A stretch of 64,000 bases of DNA, from NCBI RefSeq assembly GCF_947494755.1, contig NZ_CANLVZ010000007.1:140142-204141 (forward strand). The letters run 5' to 3'. Each line of letters starts with the position of its first letter. The first letter of the stretch is position 1. Below, in pieces: positions 9,520 through 18,312 of this stretch. This DNA comes from an uncultured Tateyamaria sp. Lineage in GTDB: Bacteria; Pseudomonadota; Alphaproteobacteria; Rhodobacterales; Rhodobacteraceae. The position numbers were made by a program, and so were the translations under genes. The notes under the pieces are model-generated. The model saw nothing but the letters and a program-made list of their open reading frames with translations. It searched no databases and was not told the DNA's origin.

Positions 9520-11613
9520 TCAGCCCTTTTTGTTCAGGTCATCAAAGGTGCGGTTTTCGGCCACCAATTGTTCAAGCAGGGGGGCCGCGGTCCAAAAATA
9601 CGGGTCCGTTTGGGCATAGGATTTTATGTCATCGAGCAAACCGGCCAGCCCCTGCATATCCGCCCATTTCAACGGTCCGCCGCGATAGCGCGGAAAGCCA
9701 TAACCAAAGATCAGCGTCATATCGACGTCAAGCGGTCGGCGCGCGATGCCTTCGCCCACGACCTTGGCCGCTTCGTTCACCATTGCCGCCATGTAGCGAC
9801 GCACGATTTCGTCCTCGGTAAACGTGCGCGGGGTGATCCCTTGGGCCTTCCGCTCGGCCTCGATCAGCAGCACCACATCCGGGTTCGGCACGCGCGCCTT
9901 AGCCCCCGCCGCGTAGTCATAGTAGCCTTTGCCGGTCTTTTGGCCAAAATGGCCCGCCTCGCACAGCTTGTCCGCGTAAGCCGCATCTCGGGCGCGCGGA
10001 TCAAGCCCCTCGGCCCGTTTGCGCTTACGCACGGCCCAACCGATATCGAGCCCGGCAAGATCCGCTACCGCGAAAGGGCCCATCGCAAACCCAAACTTTT
10101 CTAACGCCGCATCGATGTCGTAAGGGGATGCGCCATCAAGGATCATGTGATCGGCAGCCGTGCGGTAGGTCGACAAGATGCGGTTGCCAATAAATCCATC
10201 ACAGACCCCGGCGCGCACAGACGTCTTGCCCAGCATCTTGCCAAGAGCAAAGCCTGTCGCGGCCACGGCGGGGGCGGTTTTGTCCGACACAACAACCTCA
10301 AGCAGCTTCATCACATGCGCGGGGGAGAAGAAGTGCAGCCCCAGAACATCGGCAGGACGCGACGTCGTTGCTGCGATCTCGTCAATGTCCAGATACGACG
10401 TGTTGGACGACAAAATAGCGCCCGGTTTGCAGACCCGGTCGAGTTCGCCAAAGACCTGCTTTTTGACACCCATATCCTCAAAAACGGCCTCGATCACCAG
10501 ATCTGCGTCTTTGAGTGCCTCGTAGTTTGTGACGACATTCAGCGTCTGGGTGAGTATTGCCTCATGCTGCGCGGCACTGATCTTGCCCCGCTTCAACGCA
10601 CCCGAAAGGTTGCGTTCGATCCGCTCGCGCGCGGCTTGCCCGGCCTCGGCGCTCATCTCGAGCAATGTCACCGACAGACCCGCAAGCAAAGCCGCCGTCG
10701 CGATGCCTGCGCCCATCGTGCCACCGCCGATCACACCGATCTGCTGCAAGGCGCGTGGCGCGACCCCTTTCAACTCAGGCAGGTTCGCCACAGCGCGTTC
10801 CGAGAAAAACGCGTGGATCATCCCCTCGCGCTGATCGGTCTGCATCAGGTCGTAAAATATCTGACGCTCGGCCTTGAGGCCCTCGGCAAAGGGTTTCTCG
10901 ACCGACGCCTGAACCGCGCGCACGCACCATGCGGGTGAAATCTGGCCCTTGCTGCGGGCCAAGGTAGCCTCAAAGGCTGCATCCCAGTCAATCGGCGCAG
11001 GGGCGGGCATCCCGCTCACCGGGCGGCGGGGCGCGTCCTTGGCCAGCAATTTCTGCGCATACGCCAAACCGTTCTCAGCCGGATCGCCTTCTTGCAGCAC
11101 GTCGATGATGCCCAACTTATGCGCCTCTTTCGCGCCCACGTGACGGCCCGTCGTCATCACCTCTAGCGCGGGTTCCACACCGCTCACACGGGGCAAACGC
11201 TGCGTTCCCCCGGCACCGGGCAACAGCCCCAGATGCACTTCGGGCAAGCCGACGCGGGCGGAGGGCACAGCGATGCGGTAGTGACAGCCCAAGGCAACCT
11301 CCAGCCCACCGCCCAGGGACACGCCGTGCATGGAGGCCACGACCAAGAGCGGCGACGCCTCAATCCGGTTGATCAGGTCAGGCAGATGCGGCTGCAACGG
11401 TGGCTTGCCGAATTCGGTGATGTCGGCACCCGCGAAAAACGCGCGGCCCTCTCCGACAATCAGCACTGCGCGCACGCCGGTATCAGCCTCGGCGCGGTCC
11501 ATCATATCCCATAACCCTTGGCGCACCGCTTGACTCAGCGCGTTCACGGGCGGGTTCTGAACGGTTAAAACGGCGACGTCATCGTGACGGGCATAGGCAA
11601 TCTTGTCGCTCAT
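9520..11613 (-). CDS. Fused enoyl-CoA hydratase / 3-hydroxyacyl-CoA dehydrogenase
   Basis: A 697-residue bifunctional beta-oxidation enzyme. The N-terminal crotonase domain (to about 190) has the oxyanion-hole motif [21 protein letters not shown] near 95-115 and [20 protein letters not shown] near 122-141. A linker leads to the NAD-binding domain with [20 protein letters not shown] at 291-310, then [14 protein letters not shown], the catalytic His region [17 protein letters not shown] and the C-terminal 3HCDH domain ending [11 protein letters not shown]. First gene of the operon. FadJ, FadB and PimF share this architecture; no thiolase gene is adjacent, so the last step of the cycle must be encoded elsewhere. 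Confidence 0.95.
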   Translation of the reverse strand: MSDKIAYARHDDVAVLTVQNPPVNALSQAVRQGLWDMMDRAEADTGVRAVLIVGEGRAFFAGADITEFGKPPLQPHLPDLINRIEASPLLVVASMHGVSLGGGLEVALGCHYRIAVPSARVGLPEVHLGLLPGAGGTQRLPRVSGVEPALEVMTTGRHVGAKEAHKLGIIDVLQEGDPAENGLAYAQKLLAKDAPRRPVSGMPAPAPIDWDAAFEATLARSKGQISPAWCVRAVQASVEKPFAEGLKAERQIFYDLMQTDQREGMIHAFFSERAVANLPELKGVAPRALQQIGVIGGGTMGAGIATAALLAGLSVTLLEMSAEAGQAARERIERNLSGALKRGKISAAQHEAILTQTLNVVTNYEALKDADLVIEAVFEDMGVKKQVFGELDRVCKPGAILSSNTSYLDIDEIAATTSRPADVLGLHFFSPAHVMKLLEVVVSDKTAPAVAATGFALGKMLGKTSVRAGVCDGFIGNRILSTYRTAADHMILDGASPYDIDAALEKFGFAMGPFAVADLAGLDIGWAVRKRKRAEGLDPRARDAAYADKLCEAGHFGQKTGKGYYDYAAGAKARVPNPDVVLLIEAERKAQGITPRTFTEDEIVRRYMAAMVNEAAKVVGEGIARRPLDVDMTLIFGYGFPRYRGGPLKWADMQGLAGLLDDIKSYAQTDPYFWTAAPLLEQLVAENRTFDDLNKKG

Positions 11614-11767
11614 CGAAAACCTCCACTGATGCTGGCCACCGGGCAGGACAAATCCCGCACGCGGCCGGAACCTTCAGCGTAAGGGGCGCATCAAAAAGGG
11701 CAAGCCCTTCCCCGAAAGGACGCGACGTCCCGCTTCTTCCGTCCATCGATGTGCGCGCTTCAGTCCG

Positions 11768-12265
11768 TCATGCATCGCGACGGTAGATAAAGCATCGCCC
11801 TTCGACCGCGGCTGCGGGCAAGGGTTGCTCGACAAGCCTATCGAAATACATCCGGTCCGAGGACACCATCAGGCCGCCAACGGCCAGCAACGGCTCGACC
11901 AACGGCGAGATATTGCGCGCAAAGATGTCGTTTTTAGCCCGGTTGTGACCGCCAAGGTCCGCGTGGATCAACACAGCCGTCGCGCCGAAACGTGTCAACG
12001 CGGCGGGCAGCGTGTCATAGACATCGCCCAGCAACACCATATCATCGGGCGGAGTGCTGTCGGGATGGGACGCCACCGCGCGCTCAAAAACGAACACGTC
12101 GCGGTCGGGCAGAATATGGCGGATGTGGTGATAGGTGCGCCCGTTGCCCAACCCCAACTCAAAGACGGGGCCGGGCAGGGCTGCAATCGCATCGGCCGCA
12201 TGATCAAGACAGGCGCGCTGAGACACCATACGGTCCACAAACAGATCAAGGCGGCTTTGGGGCAT
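11768..12265 (-). CDS. Small class I SAM methyltransferase-like protein
   Basis: A 165-residue protein with a single Rossmann-type domain. The SAM-site segment is GPVFELGLGNGRTYHHIRH; an acidic residue follows in VFVFERAV, and later strands read TAVLIHADLGGHN and LLAVGGLMVSSDRM. Start is the ATG at 12265 (AAGGAA about 9 bases upstream), not the GTG one codon earlier. It has a clear paralogue at 29070-29549, with the shared block LGNGR(T/S)Y(H/D)H. Both resemble the small family annotated as S-adenosyl-L-methionine methyltransferase (Methyltransf_17). Substrate unknown. Stands alone between the CoA operon and the peptide transporter. Confidence 0.8.
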   Translation of the reverse strand: MPQSRLDLFVDRMVSQRACLDHAADAIAALPGPVFELGLGNGRTYHHIRHILPDRDVFVFERAVASHPDSTPPDDMVLLGDVYDTLPAALTRFGATAVLIHADLGGHNRAKNDIFARNISPLVEPLLAVGGLMVSSDRMYFDRLVEQPLPAAAVEGRCFIYRRDA

Positions 12266-12426
12266 CACGGTATTCCTTTGTGTTTCCCATTAGATGGGTC
12301 AGAATTTCGCAAATGCCCAGCACGAATCCGCGAGCAGCGCGTGTATGGACCTATGCGCGGAAATCGGGTTCACTGAAATCCGGCATGCCACGGTGAAACG
12401 AAGGCTGAAACAACTAAGGACGGCAC

Positions 12427-14196
12427 ATGGCCCCCCTTCTTGACGTCAGAGACCTCTCTATCGGCTTTGGATCGGCACCGCCGGTCGTGGCTGGCGTCAA
12501 TTTTTCCGTCAATGCGGGCGAAACACTGGCCATCGTGGGCGAAAGCGGATCGGGCAAGACGCTGTCGTGCCGTGCGGTGCTGCGTATTCTGCCCGGTGCC
12601 GCCCAATTGCGTCGCGGTGCCATCGAGTTCGGGACCGGGTCGGCGCGTACCGATCTGCTCAAACTGCCCTCGCGCGAGATCCGCGACATTCGCGGCGACC
12701 GCATTTCGATGATCTTTCAGGAACCTATGCGCTCCCTCTCGCCCTTGCACCGCATCGGCAATCAGGTGGCCGAGGTGTTGACCCTGCACCGCGACATGAC
12801 GTCCGCCGAGGCCAAGAAAGACGTACTGGCCACCTTCGAACGCGTGGGATTTGCCGATCCCGAGCGCGCCTTTCGCGCCTATCCGTTCGAGATGTCCGGG
12901 GGTATGCGCCAGCGCGCGATGATCGCCATGGCGATGGTCGCCAAACCCGACCTGCTGATCGCGGACGAACCCACGACCGCGCTGGATGTCACGACCCAAG
13001 CCCAGGTGTTGGGTCTGATGAAGGATTTGCAACGCGACACCGGCATGGCGATGATCCTTGTGACCCACGACCTTGGCGTCGTCGCCAACATGGCCGACAG
13101 CGTTGTAGTAATGAGCAAGGGGCACGTCATGGAAAGCGGCCCGGCCCCTGCGGTGCTGGGTAATCCGGGTCATGGCTATACAAAAAAGCTGTTCGCCGCC
13201 GCGCCCATGATCCCCAAGGATGCAACCCCCGTCCCGCCGGTGGAAAAAGACGACCTTATTCTCGAGCTTGAGAACGTGTCGAAAACCTACACGGTTCGCG
13301 CCGGAGGCTGGCGGGCCAAGAAACAGGTCTTTGCCTGCCGCGACGTGTCCCTGAAATTGCCACGCGGCAAAACGCTGGCCGTGGTCGGCGAAAGCGGGTC
13401 GGGCAAGACGACATGCGCGCGCATCGCCTTGGGTGCCGAAATCCCGGACGAAGGGTCGCGCGTGCTGTTCCGCGCCAAGACGAACTCCGAAACGGTCTGC
13501 ATCAACGATCTCAGCCGATCCGAAAAGATCGCCTTTCAGCGCCAGGCGCAGATGGTGTTTCAGGACCCTTATTCGTCCCTGTCGCCGCGCATGCGGGTGC
13601 AGGAGGCGCTGACCGAGCCGATGGAAATTCACCGCATCGGTGACAAGACGGCCCGCCGTGACAAGGCGGCGGAGATGCTCCGGTGGGTCGGGCTAAACCC
13701 CGATATGCTCAAACGCTACCCGCATGCCTTTTCCGGTGGGCAACGCCAGCGCCTGTCCATTGCACGCGCGCTGACCCTTGATCCGGTGCTGCTGGTCTGT
13801 GACGAGCCGACCTCGGCGCTGGATGTGTCGGTGCAGGAACAGATCCTGAGCCTGCTGGAACGCATCCGCGATGGCATGGGTCTGAGTTACCTGTTCATCA
13901 GCCATGATCTGGCCGTCGTGGCCCGCATTGCGGATGAGGTAGCAGTGATGCGACAGGGGGTCGTGGTCGAACAGGCCCCGCCCTCGACCCTATTCTACAA
14001 TCCGCGCCACCCATATACCAAAGCCCTGATCGCGGCCCAACCCGAACCGGATGTGAGCCGCCCGATTGATTTGGCCCAGGTGGCACATGGGGCGGGATCC
14101 TCTGCATCCTGGCCCGAGCAATTTCGCTTTGAAGGGCGCGATGCCCCCGACCTCATCCAAGTTGAACCCGGACACAAGGTGCGTTGCCATGCTTGA
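12427..14196 (+). CDS. Peptide ABC transporter ATPase, two fused nucleotide-binding domains (YejF-like)
   Basis: A 589-residue protein carrying both ATPase domains of an oligopeptide importer in one chain. Domain 1: Walker A GESGSGKT at 38-45, signature [14 protein letters not shown], Walker [13 protein letters not shown]. Domain 2: Walker A GESGSGKT at about 321-328, signature [15 protein letters not shown], Walker [13 protein letters not shown]. Each has the oligopeptide-type C-terminal extension ([11 protein letters not shown] and [11 protein letters not shown]). AAGGA lies about 7 bases before the ATG. First of four same-strand genes; it overlaps the binding-protein gene by 8 bases. Fused DppD/DppF-type ATPases are typical of Yej/microcin C-type transporters. 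Confidence 0.95.
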   Translation: MAPLLDVRDLSIGFGSAPPVVAGVNFSVNAGETLAIVGESGSGKTLSCRAVLRILPGAAQLRRGAIEFGTGSARTDLLKLPSREIRDIRGDRISMIFQEPMRSLSPLHRIGNQVAEVLTLHRDMTSAEAKKDVLATFERVGFADPERAFRAYPFEMSGGMRQRAMIAMAMVAKPDLLIADEPTTALDVTTQAQVLGLMKDLQRDTGMAMILVTHDLGVVANMADSVVVMSKGHVMESGPAPAVLGNPGHGYTKKLFAAAPMIPKDATPVPPVEKDDLILELENVSKTYTVRAGGWRAKKQVFACRDVSLKLPRGKTLAVVGESGSGKTTCARIALGAEIPDEGSRVLFRAKTNSETVCINDLSRSEKIAFQRQAQMVFQDPYSSLSPRMRVQEALTEPMEIHRIGDKTARRDKAAEMLRWVGLNPDMLKRYPHAFSGGQRQRLSIARALTLDPVLLVCDEPTSALDVSVQEQILSLLERIRDGMGLSYLFISHDLAVVARIADEVAVMRQGVVVEQAPPSTLFYNPRHPYTKALIAAQPEPDVSRPIDLAQVAHGAGSSASWPEQFRFEGRDAPDLIQVEPGHKVRCHA

Positions 14197-16111
14197 CCGA
14201 CTGACACCCCTGTTGATCGCGGGGCTGATGGCTCTGCCCGCCTTTGCCCAGCCTGTCGTGCAGGAAAGCGATTTCTGGGCTGCCGAAGTCTCGAAAGGTC
14301 AGATGGATCCCGCCCCCGACCGTATCCCCGACACCCCGCTGGTCGTCGATCTTGAGGCCAAGGGGCGCGAATTCGGCAAGCAGGGCGGCACGCTGCGCAC
14401 CATGGTCACCCGCTCCAAGGACGTTCGCCAAATGGTCGTTTACGGCTATGCGCGGTTGGTGGGCTATAACGAAAAGTACGAGCTGCGCGCTGACATCCTG
14501 CGCGACTATGACGAGGTGGACGGGCGCATCTTTACCCTGCACCTGCGTCCCGGTCATCGCTGGTCGGACGGCGCGCCCTTCACCTCGGAAGACTTTCGCT
14601 ACTGGTGGGAAAACGTCGCCCTCAACGAAGAGTTAAGCCCCAATGGCGCACCCGATGTGATGCGCGTGGGGAACGACGTGGGCACCATGACCTTCCCTGA
14701 TGAGCACACCGTTGTGGTCGAGTTCCCCCGCGCCAATCCGATGTTCCTGCAATCGCTGGCCCAAGCCAGCCCGCCCTTCATCTATCGCCCCTCGCACTAC
14801 CTCAAACAGTTCCACGTCGACTACAACACAATGGAACAGATGGAGGAGATGATCGACGCCAAGCGGGTGCGCAGCTGGGCCCCGCTGCACAACAAACTCG
14901 ACAACATGTACAAGTTCGACAATCACGAATTGCCCACCTTGCAGCCGTGGATGCCGGCCAGCACCGGTGGGAATTCGCGTCAGTTGTTCGTGCGTAATCC
15001 CTATTTCCACCGGATCGACGCGCAAGGCGTGCATCTGCCCTATATCGATGTGGTCGAGATGGGGATTGTCGGCTCGGGCCTTGTCGCGGCCAAATCGAAC
15101 GCGGGCGAAAGCGACCTGCAGGCCCGTGGCCTCGATTTCCGTGACGTGTCGATCCTGAAAAAGGGCGAGACGGATGGCGCGCCCTACCGCACCTATCTGT
15201 GGGCCAACAGTGCTGCGAGCCAGATCGCGATCTATCCCAACCTCAACTTTGCCGATCCGGTCTGGCGGCAGGTCATCCGCGATGCCCGCTTCCGGCGCGC
15301 CCTGTCCATGGGCATTGACCGGCGCATGATCAACCGCGCGCTTTATTTTGGTCTTGGCAAGGAAGGGAATATGACCGCCCTTGCCGCAAGCCCGTTCTTT
15401 GAATCCGAGAACCTGACCAAATGGGCGCTGTATGATCCCGACACGGCCAACCTGATGTTGGACGAGATGGGGCTTGCCGAACGTGACGCCGCTGGCATCC
15501 GCAAGCTGCCCGACGGGCGCCCCATGGAGTTCGTCATCGAAACCGCCGGGGAACGGCAGGAGGTCGAGAACGCGCTTGCCATCATCACCGACACATGGCG
15601 CGATCTGGGCATCAAGCTCATCATGCGCCCACTTGATCGCGACATCCTGCGCAACAGGGTCTTTTCCGGCGTGACCATGGCCGCCGTCTGGTACGGCTGG
15701 GACAATGGCATCCCGCAGCCCTACACGCCGCCCACATATCTTGCGCCCACCGATCAGGTGTTCTTTGCCTGGCCGAAATGGGGGCAATATTACCAGACCC
15801 ATGGCGCTGCGGGCGAACCGGTGGACATGCCCGAGGCCGAGCGGCTGATGGAACTTGCCGCCCTGTGGGAGCGGCAGCCCGATCCCTACGACCGCACGCG
15901 CATATGGCGCGAAATGCTCGCCATCCATGCCGATCAGCAATACGGCATCGGCATCCTGTCCGAAGCCCCTCAGCCCGTTGTCGTGTCTGACCGGCTGCGC
16001 AATGTGCCCGAGTTCGGCAAATGGGCATGGGATCCCGGCGCACATTTCGGCATCCACCGCGTTGACGAGTTTTTCTTTGCCGACGAAGAGTTGGCGCAGG
16101 TGTCCAAATGA
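14189..16111 (+). CDS. Periplasmic peptide-binding protein, family 5 (YejA-like)
   Basis: A 640-residue extracytoplasmic solute-binding protein. The ATG at 14189 gives a signal peptide, [20 protein letters not shown], cleaved before QPVVQES; the longer open frame upstream lies inside the ATPase gene. Family features include FTLHLRPGHRWSDGAPFTSEDF, TVVVEFPRANPMFLQ and RFRRALSMGIDRRMINRALY. It is longer than DppA/OppA (about 540) and close to YejA. It overlaps both neighbours (8 bases upstream, ATGA downstream). It should capture peptides or peptide-like compounds in the periplasm for the two permeases; ligand not predictable. Confidence 0.93.
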   Translation: MLDRLTPLLIAGLMALPAFAQPVVQESDFWAAEVSKGQMDPAPDRIPDTPLVVDLEAKGREFGKQGGTLRTMVTRSKDVRQMVVYGYARLVGYNEKYELRADILRDYDEVDGRIFTLHLRPGHRWSDGAPFTSEDFRYWWENVALNEELSPNGAPDVMRVGNDVGTMTFPDEHTVVVEFPRANPMFLQSLAQASPPFIYRPSHYLKQFHVDYNTMEQMEEMIDAKRVRSWAPLHNKLDNMYKFDNHELPTLQPWMPASTGGNSRQLFVRNPYFHRIDAQGVHLPYIDVVEMGIVGSGLVAAKSNAGESDLQARGLDFRDVSILKKGETDGAPYRTYLWANSAASQIAIYPNLNFADPVWRQVIRDARFRRALSMGIDRRMINRALYFGLGKEGNMTALAASPFFESENLTKWALYDPDTANLMLDEMGLAERDAAGIRKLPDGRPMEFVIETAGERQEVENALAIITDTWRDLGIKLIMRPLDRDILRNRVFSGVTMAAVWYGWDNGIPQPYTPPTYLAPTDQVFFAWPKWGQYYQTHGAAGEPVDMPEAERLMELAALWERQPDPYDRTRIWREMLAIHADQQYGIGILSEAPQPVVVSDRLRNVPEFGKWAWDPGAHFGIHRVDEFFFADEELAQVSK

Positions 16112-17136
16112 TGTTCATCCGCTATGCGGTGTGGCGGCTGCTGACGATGCTGCTGACGCTGGCAGTGGTGTCGGTGCTGGTCTTTGTGATCATCAACCTG
16201 CCCCCGGGTGACTATCTGTCCAACCAGATTGCCGAGCTGCGCGCCACCGGGCAGGCAGAAGGCGTCGCCAAGGCGGAATTCCTGCGCAAGGAATACGCGC
16301 TCGACCGGCCGCTCTGGCAGCAATACCTGATCTGGGTGGGTGCCATTCCCGGCCCGCAGGGCTTTTCCGGACTGATCCAGGGCGATTTCGGCTGGTCTTT
16401 TGAGTTTGACGCGCCGGTTGCGGACATTGTAGGCGACGCACTTTGGCTCACCGTTCTGGTGAACCTCGCTGCGGTCCTGTTCGTTTACCTCGTGGCCTTG
16501 CCCCTGGGCGTGCTGGCCGCTTGGAAATCGGCCACGTGGGTCGATTACACCACAGCTTTCGTGGGCTATCTGGGGCTCGCGACACCGAACTTTCTGCTCG
16601 CGCTGATCCTGTTCTATTACGGGCACAAATATCTCGGCCTGCCCATCGGGGGCCTGATGGCACCTGAATTCGAGGGCGAGCCGATGTCGCTGGCCAAGGT
16701 CCAATCCATCCTGATCCACCTGATCGTGCCGACCTTCGTGATCGGCACCTCGGGGGCGGCGGGGATGATGCAGCGGCTGCGAGCCAACATGCTCGACGAA
16801 CTCAGTAAACCGTATGTCGAAACCGGCAAGGCCAAGGGGCTGTCGTCGACCCGGTTGCTGACGAAATATCCGCTGCGCATGGCCTTCAACCCCTTCGTGG
16901 CTGATATCGGCAACCTGCTGCCTGCGATGGTGTCGGGGTCGGTTCTGGTGTCGGTCGTGCTGGGCCTTCAAACAATCGGGCCAGCGCTGTTGACGGCGCT
17001 CAAGTCGCAGGATCAGTTTCTGGCGGGCTTCGTGCTGATGTTCGTCGCCCTGCTGACCCTGATCGGCACAATGATTTCAGATTTGCTGCTGGTGCTGCTT
17101 GATCCGCGCATCCGCTACGGCGCGCGGGAAGGATAG
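16108..17136 (+). CDS. Peptide ABC transporter permease (YejB/DppB type)
   Basis: A 342-residue inner-membrane permease. An N-terminal membrane segment (LLTMLLTLAVVSVLVFVIINL) precedes PPGDYLS, and the remainder is strongly hydrophobic. The EAA-type loop that contacts the ATPase is seen around MLDELSKPYVETGKAKGLSS, and the C-terminus ends with LLLVLLDPRIRYGAREG, typical of DppB-like subunits. The start overlaps the stop of the binding-protein gene (ATGA), and the second permease begins 3 bases after the stop. It forms half of the translocation channel. Confidence 0.94.
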   Translation: MMFIRYAVWRLLTMLLTLAVVSVLVFVIINLPPGDYLSNQIAELRATGQAEGVAKAEFLRKEYALDRPLWQQYLIWVGAIPGPQGFSGLIQGDFGWSFEFDAPVADIVGDALWLTVLVNLAAVLFVYLVALPLGVLAAWKSATWVDYTTAFVGYLGLATPNFLLALILFYYGHKYLGLPIGGLMAPEFEGEPMSLAKVQSILIHLIVPTFVIGTSGAAGMMQRLRANMLDELSKPYVETGKAKGLSSTRLLTKYPLRMAFNPFVADIGNLLPAMVSGSVLVSVVLGLQTIGPALLTALKSQDQFLAGFVLMFVALLTLIGTMISDLLLVLLDPRIRYGAREG

Positions 17137-17139
17137 CAG

Positions 17140-18294
17140 ATGAGCACATTGCCCGACGGCCGGTTTATCGATGACGCCCCTTATGATCCCAATGTGGATC
17201 TATCGGCCATTGATCGCACGGACATGGACGCACCCAACTGGCTGCTGGTCTGGCGCAAGTTCCGCCGCCATCGGCTTGGGCTGATCTCGGGGCTGTTTTT
17301 GTTGCTGGCCTATATGGCGATCCCCTTTGCGGGCTTCTTTTCGCCCTACACCCCGAACGAGCGCAGCGCCGATTACCTCTATCACCCGCCCCAAGCCATC
17401 AAGTTCTGGCACGAGGGCGACTATATCGGCCCCTTTGTCTATCCGACTGAAGCGGTGGCCGACCTCGAAAACTACCGCTGGACCTATATCACCGACGAAA
17501 CCCGGCCCATGCCGTTGCAATTCTTTTGCAAACGCACCGAGTACAACCTGTTCGGCGTCATCCCGACAGAGCGGCATCTGTTCTGCGCGCCCGAAGGGGC
17601 GACGGTGTTCATCTTCGGCTCGGACCGCCTGGGGCGGGACGTGTTCTCGCGCATTTCCTACGGCGCGCAACTGTCGCTGACCGTGGGCCTGATCGGCATC
17701 ACTGTCTCCTTCATCCTTGGCATCGGGTTCGGGGCCATCGCGGGCTACTTCGGGGGCTGGGTCGACTGGGTGGTGAACCGCGCAATCGAAATCCTGCGCT
17801 CTCTGCCAGAGTTGCCGCTGTGGCTCGCCCTGTCGGCGGCGGTGCCTTCGAATTGGGGGCCCGTTTCGGTGTTCTTCATCATCTCGATCATATTGGGTCT
17901 GCTCGACTGGCCGGGGCTGGCCCGGGCGGTGCGAAGCAAATTCCTGTCGCTGCGAGAGGAAGAATACGTGCGCGCGGCTGAGATGATGGGGGCCAAGCCG
18001 GGCCGGGTCATCCGCCGCCATCTGTTGCCCAACTTTATGTCCCATCTGATCGCCTCGGCCACCTTGTCGATCCCGGCGATGATCCTGGGGGAAACGGCGC
18101 TGAGCTTTCTCGGCCTTGGCCTGCGCGCCCCTGCGGTGTCATGGGGCGTGATGCTGAACGATGCGCAAAACCTCGCGAGTATCGAGATTTATCCGTGGAC
18201 TGCGATCCCGATGCTGCCGATCATCATCGTGGTGCTGGCGTTCAACTTCCTCGGCGACGGTCTGCGCGACAGTCTGGACCCATACTCAAGCTGA
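17140..18294 (+). CDS. Peptide ABC transporter permease (YejE/DppC type)
   Basis: A 384-residue permease with a cytoplasmic N-terminus ending in NWLLVWRKFRRHRLGLISG, a first membrane segment (LFLLLAYMAIPFAGFF), a long periplasmic insert of about 120 residues with ETRPMPLQFFCKRTEYNLFG, then FGSDRLGRDVFSRISYGAQLS and further membrane segments. The ATPase-contacting loop is EEEYVRAAEMMGAKPGRVIR, followed by HLLPNFMSHLI. The periplasmic insert is characteristic of YejE rather than DppC. Last gene of the transporter operon; it converges on the RNA helicase gene with 18 bases between stops, and no clear terminator is visible. Confidence 0.94.
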   Translation: MSTLPDGRFIDDAPYDPNVDLSAIDRTDMDAPNWLLVWRKFRRHRLGLISGLFLLLAYMAIPFAGFFSPYTPNERSADYLYHPPQAIKFWHEGDYIGPFVYPTEAVADLENYRWTYITDETRPMPLQFFCKRTEYNLFGVIPTERHLFCAPEGATVFIFGSDRLGRDVFSRISYGAQLSLTVGLIGITVSFILGIGFGAIAGYFGGWVDWVVNRAIEILRSLPELPLWLALSAAVPSNWGPVSVFFIISIILGLLDWPGLARAVRSKFLSLREEEYVRAAEMMGAKPGRVIRRHLLPNFMSHLIASATLSIPAMILGETALSFLGLGLRAPAVSWGVMLNDAQNLASIEIYPWTAIPMLPIIIVVLAFNFLGDGLRDSLDPYSS

Positions 18295-18312
18295 GGCGGG
18301 CCAGGGACCGCC

